Positions 35,357 through 44,764 of a DNA stretch of 64,000 nt are shown in pieces. The position numbers and the translations under genes were made by a program. Source of the stretch: Actinomyces culturomici (GTDB lineage: Bacteria > Actinomycetota > Actinomycetes > Actinomycetales > Actinomycetaceae). Within the stretch, counting starts at the first letter, position 1. The number at the start of each line of letters is the position of its first letter. The stretch is taken from NCBI RefSeq assembly GCF_900499005.1, contig NZ_LS991316.1:635212-699211 (forward strand). The letters run 5' to 3'. The notes beneath the pieces are model-generated. The model saw only the letters and a program-made list of their open reading frames with translations, ran no database searches and was not told the origin of the DNA.

Positions 35357-36280
35357 ATGGGCCGGAGAGAATTCTGGGATCATCGTAGGGGCGCGAACGC
35401 GCGCCCGGATGCGGGTCTCGGCGGGCTCGACCGGAGCCGCGCGGGAGAGACGCCGTCGCCCGCCGACGCGTCGTTGCCCACCGAGGTGTCGGACTCGGAG
35501 GCGCACCCGCTCTCCAAGGCGACGGACTCGTGCTCCGCCGGTCGACGAGCGTCGCGCCCCGCCGTGCGTCGCCGCCACCCCGTTCTCGCGGTGCTCGGCT
35601 CCGTCCTCGTCCTTCTTCTCGCGGCGGCGACGGCGTGGCTGCGGCCCCTTCCCGCGCAGGGCGCGGCGCTCGAGCGGGTCGACGGGATCGGCGTGGGGAC
35701 CTCGTCGACGGCAATCGCGCTCAACTTGGACCGCGAGCAGGTCCGGGCGCTCATCTTCCAGCCGGGCGCGAAGGTCGATCCGCGCGCGTACGTGCCGCTC
35801 CTCGCGAAGGTCACGAAGGGCTGCGACTGCGGCGTCGTCATCGTCAAGCAGCCGCTTGAAATCGGGTTCCTCGCCTCGGGCGCGCCCGAAAAGATCATCG
35901 CGGCCCACCCGGAGGTGACCTCGTGGGCGATCGGCGGACACTCGCTCGGCGGAGTCGTCGCCTCGCAGACGGACGATGCGGATGCGCGCATCGAGGAGCT
36001 CGTTCTCTGGGCGTCGTATCCGGCGTCGGCGCTCACCCGCACCGACCTCGGGGTCGCGTCGATCTGGGGGAGCGCCGATGGACTCGCCACTTCGGACAAG
36101 CGGGTGGAGACCGCGTCGCGCCTGCCCGCCGACGCGGTCGTCACGATCGTCGACGGCGGCATCCACTCCTTCATCGGCGACTACGGGATCCAGCCGGGCG
36201 ATGGAACACCGTCGATCAGCCGAGTCGACGCCCAGGCGCAGATCGTCGACGCGACCGTGAAGGCGCTGCGGGCCCTCTGA
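35357..36280 (+). CDS. Membrane-anchored alpha/beta hydrolase
   Basis: 307 residues from the first ATG; a GTG at 35486 is an alternative start giving 264 residues, and the sequence before it is low-complexity. One N-terminal membrane helix (about residues 74-97, HPVLAVLGSVLVLLLAAATAWL) precedes an extracytoplasmic alpha/beta-hydrolase fold. The nucleophile elbow is GGHSLGG near 195, a Tyr/Trp-containing ELVLWASYPAS strand follows, and the likely catalytic His is in GGIHSFIGDYG. This resembles the PF12695 hydrolase group. Substrate is unknown. Confidence 0.8.
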   Translation: MGRREFWDHRRGANARPDAGLGGLDRSRAGETPSPADASLPTEVSDSEAHPLSKATDSCSAGRRASRPAVRRRHPVLAVLGSVLVLLLAAATAWLRPLPAQGAALERVDGIGVGTSSTAIALNLDREQVRALIFQPGAKVDPRAYVPLLAKVTKGCDCGVVIVKQPLEIGFLASGAPEKIIAAHPEVTSWAIGGHSLGGVVASQTDDADARIEELVLWASYPASALTRTDLGVASIWGSADGLATSDKRVETASRLPADAVVTIVDGGIHSFIGDYGIQPGDGTPSISRVDAQAQIVDATVKALRAL

Positions 36281-36294
36281 CCCACCGACCACTC

Positions 36295-36385
36295 AACACG
36301 CGTTTGGCGTGTTTCCCGACGTTTGGCGGGCCAAATCGCCCGATTTTGCGCCGCCAAACACCACGAAAGCCGCCAAACGCGTGTT
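36295..36385. repeat. 91-bp nested palindrome, CGCCAAACGCGTGTT family
   Basis: Outer arms AACACGCGTTTGGCG (36295-36309) and CGCCAAACGCGTGTT (36371-36385) are exact complements; inner arms GTTTGGCGG (36321-36329) and CCGCCAAAC (36351-36359) are also exact. It lies between the convergent hydrolase and amylase genes, so it may act as a bidirectional terminator, but the same sequence recurs at 7853-7873. Confidence 0.75.
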
Positions 36386-36419
36386 CTGGGGAGGCGGCGC
36401 GAAGGGGCAGGGCGCCCGA

Positions 36420-37766
36420 TCACCCCTTGTACCAGATCACCGCCCCGTCCTCGTGAATCGCGATCCGCGGCGAGGAACCGGAGACGTCGAGCACGACCTC
36501 GAGGGACACGGCGCCGTCGCGGGCGGAGGCGCGGTACCGGTAGGTCGTGTTCGTCAGCTCGAGCGCCTCGGTGGTCGCGGTCGTCAGCCACGGGCGCGCG
36601 CGGCGCAGGGCGATGAGGGAGCGGTGGACCTCGAACATGGGCGCGCCGAGAGCCGAGAGAGCAGACGGAGCCGCGGGGAGTGGCGGGCGCACCTCGTCGT
36701 CGCCGCCCGCCCGATCGGCCTTGACGCCCGTGAAACCCTGCTCGTCCCCGTAGTAGATCGACGGCGTCCCGCCGACAGTCAGAAGGATCGCGAGCGCCGC
36801 AACCGCGCCCTCGGGCCCGAGCGTCGACGCGATCCGCGTGACGTCGTGATTGCCGACGAAGGTCTGGGGCGTGAAGGACTCGAGGAACGCGTTGTGCCGC
36901 TGAAGCGTCCAGTCGAGTTCGAAGAAGTTCTTCTCCTTGAGGGAGGACCAGATCGCCTTCCACAGCTCGTACTGGGTGACGGTGTCCATCCCGGTTTCGG
37001 CGACGATCGCGGGATAGTCGCCGTGGATGACCTCGCCGAGGAAGAAGGCGCCGGGGAATTCGGCGCGCACGCGCGGCAGGACCCGCGCCCAGAAGTCGGA
37101 GGGCACCGAATACGCGGCGTCGAGCCGCCACCCGTCGATCCCGCGGGCGAGCCAATGGCGCATCACCTCGGCGACGTAATCGGCGGCCTCCTCGTGGGAA
37201 TGGTCGAAGCGGACGAGGTCGGGGTGGCCCTCGAAGAACCACGGGTACGGGCCGCCCTCGCTCGTCCAGTCGATGTGGAAGAGGCGCCCCTGAGGCGAGT
37301 CCGGGCCCTCGGCCAGCGCGCGGGCGAGCAGGGGATGGGCCGATCCGACGTGGGAGAACACTCCGTCGAGGAACAGGCGCAGTCCGCGCTCGCGGCACGC
37401 GCTCACGAGGTCGTCGAAGTCCGCCTCGGAGCCGAGCCGCTCATCGATGCGGAAGTAGTCGGTCGTGTCGTACCCGTGCGAGGTCGACTGGAAGACCGGC
37501 CCGAGCAGCAGCCCGGTCGCGCCGAGCTCGCGCGCGTAGTCGAGCCAGGCGAGCAGGCGCCGCAGGCGCGGCTCAGCGGTGGTCGGCGCGGTCTCGTCGA
37601 CGATCGACGAGGGCGGGGCGGCGGGCCCATCGGAGGGGGAGGCTTCGGCGGTCTCGGGTTCGCCGGGCGCGCCCTCGCCCGGGGCTCCTTCGCCGGGGCG
37701 GATCGGGGCGCCGCACGCGCCGAGGGGGTAGACGTGCCACCAGATCGCCTGCTCGCAGGATTCCAT
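36420..37766 (-). CDS. GH13 alpha-amylase family protein
   Basis: 448-residue glycoside hydrolase of family 13. The conserved regions are present: DGVFSHVG (region I-like), DGWRLDAAYSVP with the nucleophile Asp, FFLGEVIHGDYP with the acid/base Glu, and FVGNHDVTRIAS with the transition-state Asp. Residues about 18-60 are a Gly/Pro/Glu-rich insertion. No signal peptide is seen, suggesting cytoplasmic maltodextrin handling. ATG at 37766 has an AGGAAGAG ribosome-binding site; an in-frame extension upstream is not favoured. Exact substrate is not determinable. Confidence 0.87.
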   Translation of the reverse strand: MESCEQAIWWHVYPLGACGAPIRPGEGAPGEGAPGEPETAEASPSDGPAAPPSSIVDETAPTTAEPRLRRLLAWLDYARELGATGLLLGPVFQSTSHGYDTTDYFRIDERLGSEADFDDLVSACRERGLRLFLDGVFSHVGSAHPLLARALAEGPDSPQGRLFHIDWTSEGGPYPWFFEGHPDLVRFDHSHEEAADYVAEVMRHWLARGIDGWRLDAAYSVPSDFWARVLPRVRAEFPGAFFLGEVIHGDYPAIVAETGMDTVTQYELWKAIWSSLKEKNFFELDWTLQRHNAFLESFTPQTFVGNHDVTRIASTLGPEGAVAALAILLTVGGTPSIYYGDEQGFTGVKADRAGGDDEVRPPLPAAPSALSALGAPMFEVHRSLIALRRARPWLTTATTEALELTNTTYRYRASARDGAVSLEVVLDVSGSSPRIAIHEDGAVIWYKG

Positions 37767-38035
37767 GGGTCTCTTCCTCGCGTACTCGACTGCTTCGCAC
37801 AACTGATCCCCACAACACTAGCGACTCCGGGCACGACCCGGGAGGACTTACGGCCGCCGCTCGTCTCGATCGACGCCCCAAGCGGTGGGAGGGCGGGCCC
37901 GGACGGGCGCGGCACCGGGCAAGTCCTCGGGCTTCGACTGCGCTGCGGCGTGCGACCGTCGAGGAGCATCGGCAGGACGGGCGGCGTAGGCTCGCCGCGT
38001 CGGCCGACACCGTGCCGACGAGTAAGGAGACTCCC

Positions 38036-38887
38036 ATGACTCTTCAGCCGCTCACCCTGTCGACCGGCGCGCTCATGCCCGCGATCGGGCTCGGCACCTG
38101 GTTCATCGACGACGATCGCGCCGCCGACGCCGTGCGCGCCGCCGTCGACGCGGGATACCGCGCGATCGACACCGCTCAGGCCTACGGCAACGAGCGCGGC
38201 GTCGGCGAGGGCGTCCGCACCGCCTCCGTCCCGCGCGAGGAGCTGTTCGTCTCGACGAAGCTCGCCGCCGAGATCAAGACCTACGAGGGCGCCGTTGCGT
38301 CCATCGACGGATCGCTCGAGCGCCTCGGACTCGACTACGTCGACCTCATGCTCATCCACTCGCCCCAGCCGTGGTCGGACTTCCGGGGCGGCGACTACTC
38401 CGACGGGAACCGCGAGGCGTGGCGCGCCCTGGAAGACGCCTTCGAGGCGGGCAAGCTCCGCGCGATCGGCGTCTCGAACTTCCTCGTCCCCGACCTCGAC
38501 GCCATCGCCGAGGGGGCGCGGGTGACCCCGCACGTCAACCAGCTGCTCGTCCACGCGGGCAACACGCCCGTCGACCTGCTCGACGAGTGCGCGCGGCGCG
38601 GCATCGTCGTCCAGGCGTACTCGCCCTTCGGGCACGGCGAAGTCCTCTCGAGTCCGGAGCTCGCCGAGGTCGCGGCCTCGTACGACGTGAGCCCGGCTCG
38701 CCTGTGCCTGCGCTACGCGATCCAGCTCGGCACCCAGCCGCTCCCGAAGACGGAGAACCCGGAGCACATGCGCGCGAACCTCGACCTCGACTTCGAGATC
38801 TCCGACGCGGACATGGACCGCCTGAAGGCGCTCGACCTCAAGGACTACGGCGCCTCCTCGATCTTCCCCGTCTACTCGGGCAAGTAG
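38036..38887 (+). CDS. Aldo/keto reductase
   Basis: 283-residue NADPH-dependent aldo/keto reductase (AKR5-like). The catalytic tetrad is seen as Asp and Tyr in AIDTAQAYGNERGVGEGVR, Lys in VSTKLAAE and His in LMLIHSPQPW; the cofactor segment LPKTENPEHMRANLDLDFEI closes the barrel. ATG at 38036 has AAGGAGA at 38024-38030. 234-269 bases upstream of it hold no gene. It probably acts on small aldehydes or diketo acids; substrate unknown. Confidence 0.92.
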   Translation: MTLQPLTLSTGALMPAIGLGTWFIDDDRAADAVRAAVDAGYRAIDTAQAYGNERGVGEGVRTASVPREELFVSTKLAAEIKTYEGAVASIDGSLERLGLDYVDLMLIHSPQPWSDFRGGDYSDGNREAWRALEDAFEAGKLRAIGVSNFLVPDLDAIAEGARVTPHVNQLLVHAGNTPVDLLDECARRGIVVQAYSPFGHGEVLSSPELAEVAASYDVSPARLCLRYAIQLGTQPLPKTENPEHMRANLDLDFEISDADMDRLKALDLKDYGASSIFPVYSGK

Positions 38888-38899
38888 AGCCCTTTCTTC

Positions 38900-39006
38900 C
38901 TGCAGAAACGCACACAGTTTCGGCTGAACCCGGCCAGGACCCGACATCGGATCCGCGAAATTCCGCGGATCTTCGATTCGCGGTATCGGAAACTGTGTGC
39001 GTTTTC
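38900..39006. repeat. Palindromic element, GCACACAGTTTC family, copy 2
   Basis: Left arm with GAAACGCACACAGTTTC at 38905-38921 and right arm GAAACTGTGTGCGTTTTC at 38989-39006; the shared 16-17-base core is a near-exact inverted repeat. A nested palindrome ATCCGCG/CGCGGAT lies at 38951-38970. It sits between the convergent aldo/keto reductase and permease genes. The rest of 38888-39127 shows no gene. Confidence 0.72.
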
Positions 39007-39127
39007 GCGGGTGATGGGGTGAAAGTGCTGTTCCGTCGATGCGGGATCTTCGGGCCGCTACCACCCCTGCGATTCGACGACTTCGGGCCGGATCCCACCA
39101 CCCCTAGTGGAATCCGGCCCGCCCCGA

Positions 39128-40327
39128 CTACTGGGCGCTCAGCGCCTCGGTCGGGGGAGTCCTCGCCGCGCGGATCGCCGGGTAGAGGCCGGCGAGCATG
39201 CCGATGAGGACGGTCACTGCGAGGCCCGCGCCCGGCACCCAGACCGGGAGCGCGAAGGGCCACGCGTTCGCCCAGGCGAGGGCGCCCGTCACGCCGATCC
39301 CGACGACGCAGCCGAGCAGGCCGCCGAGGAAGGCGAGGAGGAGGGCCTCCGCGATGAACTGGACGAGGATGTGGGACTGCTCGGCGCCCAGCGCTCGTCG
39401 CAGGCCGATCTCGCGGCGCCGCTCGAGCACCGAGATGATCATCGTGTTCGCGACGCCGATGCCGCCGACGAGAAGGGCGATCGAGCCGACGCCCGCGAGG
39501 AGCGTCGTGAACGCCTTGTCGGCCGCGTTCTTCGCGGCGAGCGCGTCCGAGGGGCGCGACACCTTGACCGACGAGGGCGAAGCGGGGTTGAGCGTCGGCG
39601 GGAGGAGGTCGCGGACGGTGTTGACGGCCGCGTCGGCGCTCCGCTCGTACAGGGTCGTCGGCGCTCCGGTCGCGCCGAGGCTCGCCGCGGCGTTCTCCTT
39701 GCCGATGAGCGCGGCGGAGTCGAGCTCGGGCGCGAGCGTCGTCGGGTTGAGGATCCCGAGGACCGTGTAGAGCTTCTCGCCGAGCCAGATCTGAGTGCCC
39801 GGAGTGGTGACGCCGAGGCGCTCGGCGGCGGTGGCCCCGAGGACCGTCGTCGGGTACTTCCCGGTGGCCGCGTTGAGCCACGCGCCCGTGCGAAGCGTTC
39901 CGGCGACGACGTCGAGGAGCTTCTCGTCCGCCGCGAGGGCCGTGATGCCGCCGGTCGCCTGCTTGTCGACGAGGCGCGAGCGGTAGACGTTCGCCTTGAG
40001 CTCCTCGGTCGAGGACGCCGCCTCGACGCCCTCGATGAGGCGGGCGCGCCCGACCGCGTCGGCGGGGAACTTCGAGGCGCGACCCGCGAGGTCGGAGCCC
40101 GCGGTGACGGTGAGCATGTTCGTGCCGAGCGCGTCGAGCTGGTTGGCGAGCTGGGCCTTCGACGAGAGCGAGATGCCGATGACGGAGATCATCGCGGCGA
40201 TGCCGATCGCGATGCCGAGGACGGAGAGGAGCGCGCGGGTGGGCCTCGCGCGGATGCCGGTCGAGGCGAGCCTGACGACGTCGGGGGCGAGGAGCTTGGA
40301 GCGCTCGGGGAATCGGGTGGAGCTCAC
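39128..40327 (-). CDS. MacB-type ABC transporter permease
   Basis: 399 residues: one N-terminal membrane helix (residues about 30-55, RALLSVLGIAIGIAAMISVIG), a large extracytoplasmic MacB_PCD domain (about 55-270), and a C-terminal FtsX domain with three helices ending TPPTEALSAQ. This is the MacB/YknZ permease architecture, used for mechanotransmission export of peptides, toxins or lipoproteins rather than true transmembrane transport. ATG overlaps the ATPase stop. Last gene of a four-gene minus-strand operon. Confidence 0.9.
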   Translation of the reverse strand: MSSTRFPERSKLLAPDVVRLASTGIRARPTRALLSVLGIAIGIAAMISVIGISLSSKAQLANQLDALGTNMLTVTAGSDLAGRASKFPADAVGRARLIEGVEAASSTEELKANVYRSRLVDKQATGGITALAADEKLLDVVAGTLRTGAWLNAATGKYPTTVLGATAAERLGVTTPGTQIWLGEKLYTVLGILNPTTLAPELDSAALIGKENAAASLGATGAPTTLYERSADAAVNTVRDLLPPTLNPASPSSVKVSRPSDALAAKNAADKAFTTLLAGVGSIALLVGGIGVANTMIISVLERRREIGLRRALGAEQSHILVQFIAEALLLAFLGGLLGCVVGIGVTGALAWANAWPFALPVWVPGAGLAVTVLIGMLAGLYPAIRAARTPPTEALSAQ

Positions 40328-41016
40328 GAGGCCGCCCTCTCATCCGCCGAGTCGGAGACGATCCGGCCGTCGCGAATCATCACTCGGCGGGGGAGTCGGG
40401 CCGCGAGCTCGTTGTCGTGGGTGATGACGATGATGCTCGTCCCTTCGGCGTGGAGGTCGTGGAGGAGGGAGACGATCGACTCGCCCGACGCGGAGTCGAG
40501 GTTGCCGGTCGGCTCGTCGGCGAGGAACAGCGGCGGGTCGGAAACGACCGCTCGCGCGATCGCGACGCGCTGGCGCTCGCCGCCGGACATCTGGTGCGGC
40601 CGGTGGTCGAGTCGGTGGGCGAGCCCCACCCTCTCGAGGGCGACGCGGGCGCGCTCGCGCCGCTCCGACCTCGGGACGCCGAGGTAGAGCATCCCGTCGG
40701 CGACGTTGTCGAGGGCGGAGGAGCCCTCGGCCAGGTGGAACTGCTGGAAGACGAAGCCGATCCAGTGGGCGCGGAGCGCCGCGAGCTCCCGGTCGGACAG
40801 GGTCGACACGTCGACTCCGGCGATCTCGACGGTGTCCTCGCTCAGGCGGTCGAGGGTGCCGATGAGGTTGAGGAGCGTCGACTTGCCCGAGCCCGAGGGG
40901 CCGACGATCGCGACGAACTCGCCCTCGTCGACCTGGAGTTCGACGCCGCGGCACGCGGCGACGGGCGGCTCCCCGTAGAAGCGCTTCACTCCCTGGAGGC
41001 GGACGATCACACTCAT
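40324..41016 (-). CDS. MacB-type ABC transporter ATP-binding protein
   Basis: 230-residue ATPase: Walker A GPSGSGKST (about residues 39-47), Q-loop FVFQQFHL, signature MSGGERQRVAIARA, Walker B LFLADEPTGNLD, and switch histidine ITHDN. Of the LolD/MacB/YknY class. Its ATG overlaps the stop of the membrane fusion protein gene and its stop overlaps the permease ATG, so the three are coupled. Confidence 0.94.
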   Translation of the reverse strand: MSVIVRLQGVKRFYGEPPVAACRGVELQVDEGEFVAIVGPSGSGKSTLLNLIGTLDRLSEDTVEIAGVDVSTLSDRELAALRAHWIGFVFQQFHLAEGSSALDNVADGMLYLGVPRSERRERARVALERVGLAHRLDHRPHQMSGGERQRVAIARAVVSDPPLFLADEPTGNLDSASGESIVSLLHDLHAEGTSIIVITHDNELAARLPRRVMIRDGRIVSDSADERAAS

Positions 41017-42176
41017 TGCTCGGGCACCGCCACCCGGTCGCCCTCGTGAACGCCGTCGCCGCTCACCTCGACGCGGCCGGCGGCGAAGAGGCCCGGGGTG
41101 ACGGGCACGCGCTGCGTCGTCCCGTCCTTCTTCACGATCTCGACGCCGAAGGTCTTCGGGTCGAGGGCGAGGAGGGCCCCGACGGGGACGGAGAGGACGT
41201 CCTCCTTCTTCTCGGAGGCGAGGCCGAGGGTGATCTGCGCCTCCTGCCACTTCGCGACGGCGTTCGCGTCGTCCGGGGTCACCTGGATCGGGATGACGCG
41301 CGTCGTCGACCCCTGGTCGCCCGAGCCCTGCGAGGTCTTGTCGACGGGCGCGCCGACCGACGCGATCGTTCCGGTCGTCGTCGTGCCGTCGGGCAGGTGG
41401 AGCGTCGCCTTGCCGCCGACGGCGGCGAGCCCCTGATCCGAGAGGCCGACCTGGGCGTCGACGACCTGGGAGGTCGAGGTCGCCGTGTAGAGGGCCTGAC
41501 CGGTGGAGACGCGGTTGCCGACGCGCGCGCTCGACGAGCCGACGCGCAGATCGCCGTTCTCGAAGACGAGGCGGCCGAGGGGGAGGACTCCGTTGCGGAC
41601 GAGGCCGACGGACTTCTGCCAGTTGACGACCGCCCAGTGGGTCGTCCAGTTGAAGTGGGCGTCCGGCTCGGCGTTGAAGAAGCCGAGTTCCTTGAGGGAC
41701 TGCTCGAGCTGACGGACGTCCTCTCCATCGGTCGACTCGAGCGAGAGCTCGCGCCACGCCGGGACCGATCCGCGCATGAGGTAGGAGGGCTCGTCGCCGA
41801 CCGTGTTGAGGTGGCCGCCGAGGCCGATCGTCTCGCCGGGCTTCGGCAGGGCCGTCGCGACGCCCTCGAATCCGGAGGCGATCGGATGCGGGTCCGCGTA
41901 CTTGAGGGTCGCCGTGAAGGAGGTCTCTCCTGACAGTTCGCCCTTGCTCACGACGTCGGTCGCGCCCGTGTAGCTCTTCGGCTCCTCGGCGTGCGCCGAG
42001 GGGACGAGTCCCGCTCCGACGCCGATGGCGCCGGCGACGGCGAGGAGGCCCGCGGCGCCCGCCGCGAAGATCCAGCCGCGCTTGCGGCGATTCGGCGAGT
42101 GGTGGGGCTCGGCCTCGAAGGAGGCGGTGTCGGCGGAGTCGGCGCCCATGGCGGTCGTGGTCTTCTCAGCGGTCAT
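41013..42176 (-). CDS. Membrane fusion protein with peptidoglycan-binding domain
   Basis: 387 residues. One N-terminal membrane helix (about 33-55) ends in an AHA-type site; a PG_binding_1 domain (EDVRQLEQSLKELGFF..., about residues 150-205) is inserted before the HlyD/MacA-like barrel (VSTGQALYTATS; AAGRVEVSGDGVHEGDRVAV). In Gram-positive efflux systems such proteins couple the MacB-type permease to the cell wall. ATG at 42176 has GAGGA six bases upstream; a GTG at 42188 overlaps the previous stop and is the alternative. Confidence 0.87.
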   Translation of the reverse strand: MTAEKTTTAMGADSADTASFEAEPHHSPNRRKRGWIFAAGAAGLLAVAGAIGVGAGLVPSAHAEEPKSYTGATDVVSKGELSGETSFTATLKYADPHPIASGFEGVATALPKPGETIGLGGHLNTVGDEPSYLMRGSVPAWRELSLESTDGEDVRQLEQSLKELGFFNAEPDAHFNWTTHWAVVNWQKSVGLVRNGVLPLGRLVFENGDLRVGSSSARVGNRVSTGQALYTATSTSQVVDAQVGLSDQGLAAVGGKATLHLPDGTTTTGTIASVGAPVDKTSQGSGDQGSTTRVIPIQVTPDDANAVAKWQEAQITLGLASEKKEDVLSVPVGALLALDPKTFGVEIVKKDGTTQRVPVTPGLFAAGRVEVSGDGVHEGDRVAVPEQ

Positions 42177-42184
42177 GGCGGTCC

Positions 42185-42678
42185 TCACTTCTCCGTCTCG
42201 GCGAGGCAGTGGGCGATCGCCTCGTTCGGGACGCCCTCGAAGGCGGCGCCCTGCCCGGCCTTCGGATCGGCGACGTCGTATCCCTTGGCCCGCAGGCACT
42301 TCGCGGTCTTCAGACCGCTCTCGGTGAGCTCCTCGGCGCTCGGCTCGTTGCCCACGGTCGGCCCGGGGCCGAGCTTCTTCATGCAGTCGTCGAGGACGGA
42401 CTTGAGCGCTTCGGGATCGGCGTCCTCGGGGAGCTGCTGGTCCTTGCCGGGGCCGGGTCGGGCACGTTGAAGCCGGCGCCGCGCAGGCATCGGGTGATCG
42501 AGAGGGCGTAGTCGTCCACCTGCTTGTCCAGCGAGTCCGTCGACGAGCTCGACGATCCGGACGCCGACTGGGTCTCCGATCCGGACGCCTTCGACGGGGA
42601 CGTCTGCGAGCAGGCGCCGAGCGATGCGGCGAGGACGAGGGCGGCGAGGGCGCTGAGCCCGCGAGTGGAAGCCTTCAA
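42185..42678 (-). pseudogene. Cys-rich lipoprotein, frameshifted
   Basis: A secreted lipoprotein of about 164 residues if one base is restored near 42448-42457 (run CCGGGGCCGGG). It probably starts at TTG 42678 with AGGAG upstream; the signal peptide has lipobox LGACS, followed by a Ser/Thr-rich linker. The mature part has two similar modules, YALSITRCLRGAGFNVPDP and GLKTAKCLRAKGYDVADP, each with a Cys in a [KR]CLR-G pattern. First gene of the efflux operon, so probably an accessory or substrate-capture protein. No catalytic motif. Confidence 0.68.
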
Positions 42679-42883
42679 GGGGGAACTCCTGGTTCGAGGA
42701 ACGGGCGCTGGGCCCGACTGACGAATCCAGTGACGCGAACTCCCTGTTGCGAGGGCGTTGGCCTTTTCCTTTACGCGTCCGCAACGCCCCGCCTCGGTAG
42801 AGTGGCGGGACCGGGCCCATGGGGTCCGGCCGCGCGCGCCGACCGGGCGCGCGGCGCTGAGGACGATCGGGAAGGAGCGGCGC

Positions 42884-43542
42884 GTGCGCGTGCTCGTCGT
42901 CGACGACGAAACGATTCTTGCCGACGCGATCGCCAGGGGTTTGCGCCGCGAATCCATGGCCGTCGACGTCGCCTACGACGGCGAGGAGGCTCTCGACAGG
43001 ATCTCCATGACCGACTACGACGTCGTCGTCCTCGACCGCGACCTCCCTGGCGTCCACGGCGACGACGTGTGCGTCGAGCTCGCCGAGCACGCTCCCGATA
43101 CGCGCGTCCTCATGCTGACGGCCGCGACGAGCCTCGACGACAAGGTGCGCGGGCTCGAGCTCGGCGCCGACGACTACCTCGTCAAGCCCTTCGAATTCCC
43201 CGAGCTCGTCGCGCGCCTGCGGGCCCTCGGCGGCGCTCGACTCCCGCCGCGCCGCCCGTCCTCGAGGCCGCCGGCATCCGCCTCGACCCGTTCCGGCACG
43301 AGGTGACGCGCGACGGCCGATTCATCCGCCTCTCCCCGAAGGAGTTCGCCGTCCTTCACGTCCTCATGACCGCGGGCGGGGGAGTGATCAGCGCGGAGGA
43401 CCTCCTCGAGCGCGCCTGGGATGAGAACGCCGATCCGCTGACGAACTCGATCCGCGTGACGATCTCCCACCTGCGCAAGCGGCTCGGCGAGCCCCGCGTC
43501 ATCGAGACGATCCAGGGCCGCGGTTACAGGATCGCCGTATGA
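42884..43542 (+). pseudogene. OmpR-family response regulator, frameshifted
   Basis: About 219 residues once one base is restored near 43229-43235. The receiver domain has VVDDE, phospho-acceptor Asp in VVVLDRDLPGVHG, and Lys in YLVKPFEF; the second frame carries the winged-helix DNA-binding domain (RLSPKEFAVLHVLM...ISHLRKRLGEPRVIETIQGRGYRI). GTG at 42884 with AAGGAG at 42872-42877. It overlaps the histidine kinase start and is divergent from the MacB-type operon, whose expression it presumably controls. Confidence 0.78.
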
Positions 43543-44764
43543 GCGCGCCGGCCGCGCCCTCGTCGATCGGCCCCGAGGAGGGGCGGACGGGTCGCGGGAC
43601 GACCGCGGACGACGGCGGCGAAATCGACGCCCCCGCCGCTGCCGTTCCCGCGCCGAGGCGGCGCCTGCCGCTTCGCGCGACGCTCGCCCTCAGCTACGCG
43701 GCGCTCACCGCGGTCGTCGGGGTCGCGCTCATCACGATCGTGTATCTCGTGACGCGATTCGTGCCGCTCCACCTCAACCTCACGATCCCCTCGGAACAGG
43801 CGGCCGGCTCCTCCGATACGCAGGTGGACTTCAACGTCGAGATCGCCGAGGACTTCGCGAACGCGCTTTTCCCCATTTCCGCCGGGGTTCTCGTAGTGCT
43901 CGTCCTCATCGCCGCAGCGCTCGGCTGGTTCGTCGCCGCGCGGGTGCTCCGTCCGGTGTCGACGGTCGCGAGCGCCGCGAGGCGCGTCTCCGCCGGCAAC
44001 CTCGACGAGCCGGTCGCACTCGGAGGGCCGAACGACGAGATCCGCGAACTCGCCGACTCCTTCGACCGGATGCAGGACTCCGTCCGCGCGTCGATCGACG
44101 CGCACCGCCGTTTCGCCGCGAACGCCTCGCACGAGCTGAGGACCCCGCTCGCGACGATCCAGACCCTCATCGACGTGTCGCTCGCGGACCCCGGGATGAC
44201 GACCGACGACTTCCGCGAGGTCCTCGGCCAGATCCGCACCGCGAACGTCGGATCCATCGAGACGACGACCGCGCTCCTCGACCTCGCCGACGCGGAGACC
44301 GGGAATATCCGCCACGAGGAGGTCGACCTCGTCGACGCCCTGTCCGAGGCGCTCGCGCCGCTGCGCCCCCTCGCCGAGGAGAAGAGCCTGAGGATCGCCG
44401 TCGAGGAGACGCCCGCCCGCCTCCTCGGCAATCCCGTCCTCATCCGCCAGGCGATCTCCAACCTCCTGCGCAACGCGATCGTCCACAACGCGCACGGCGG
44501 CGCGATTCGCGTCGCGATCACCCGGGGGACGGCCCGAGCGTCGTCGTCGTCAACGACGGGGAGATCGTCGCGCCCGAGCGCCTCGCCCTACTCGTCGAGC
44601 CCTTCGTCCGCGCGCGCGGCCGGTCCCTGACGCGCGGGCGCGGCCACGGCCTCGGCCTCGCGATCACGCGCGCGATCATGGAGGCGCACGGCGGCTCCCT
44701 CTCGCTCGAGGCTCGGCCCGTCGGCGGCATCGTCGCGCGCCTGCGCTTCCCGCCCCTCGCGTAG
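43539..44764 (+). pseudogene. Sensor histidine kinase, frameshifted near the C-terminus
   Basis: About 408 residues if one base is restored near 44524-44528 (CCCGGGGGAC). Two membrane helices (about 50-70 and 110-135) flank an extracytoplasmic loop of about 40 residues; HAMP, HisKA with RRFAANASHELRTPLATI, and HATPase N-box NLLRNAIVHN follow in the first frame. The second frame supplies VVVVNDGEIV, GRGHGLGLAITRAIMEAHGG and the stop at 44762. The short sensing loop resembles intramembrane/BceS-like or peptide-sensing kinases, but this is inference. Partner of the preceding regulator. Confidence 0.8.
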
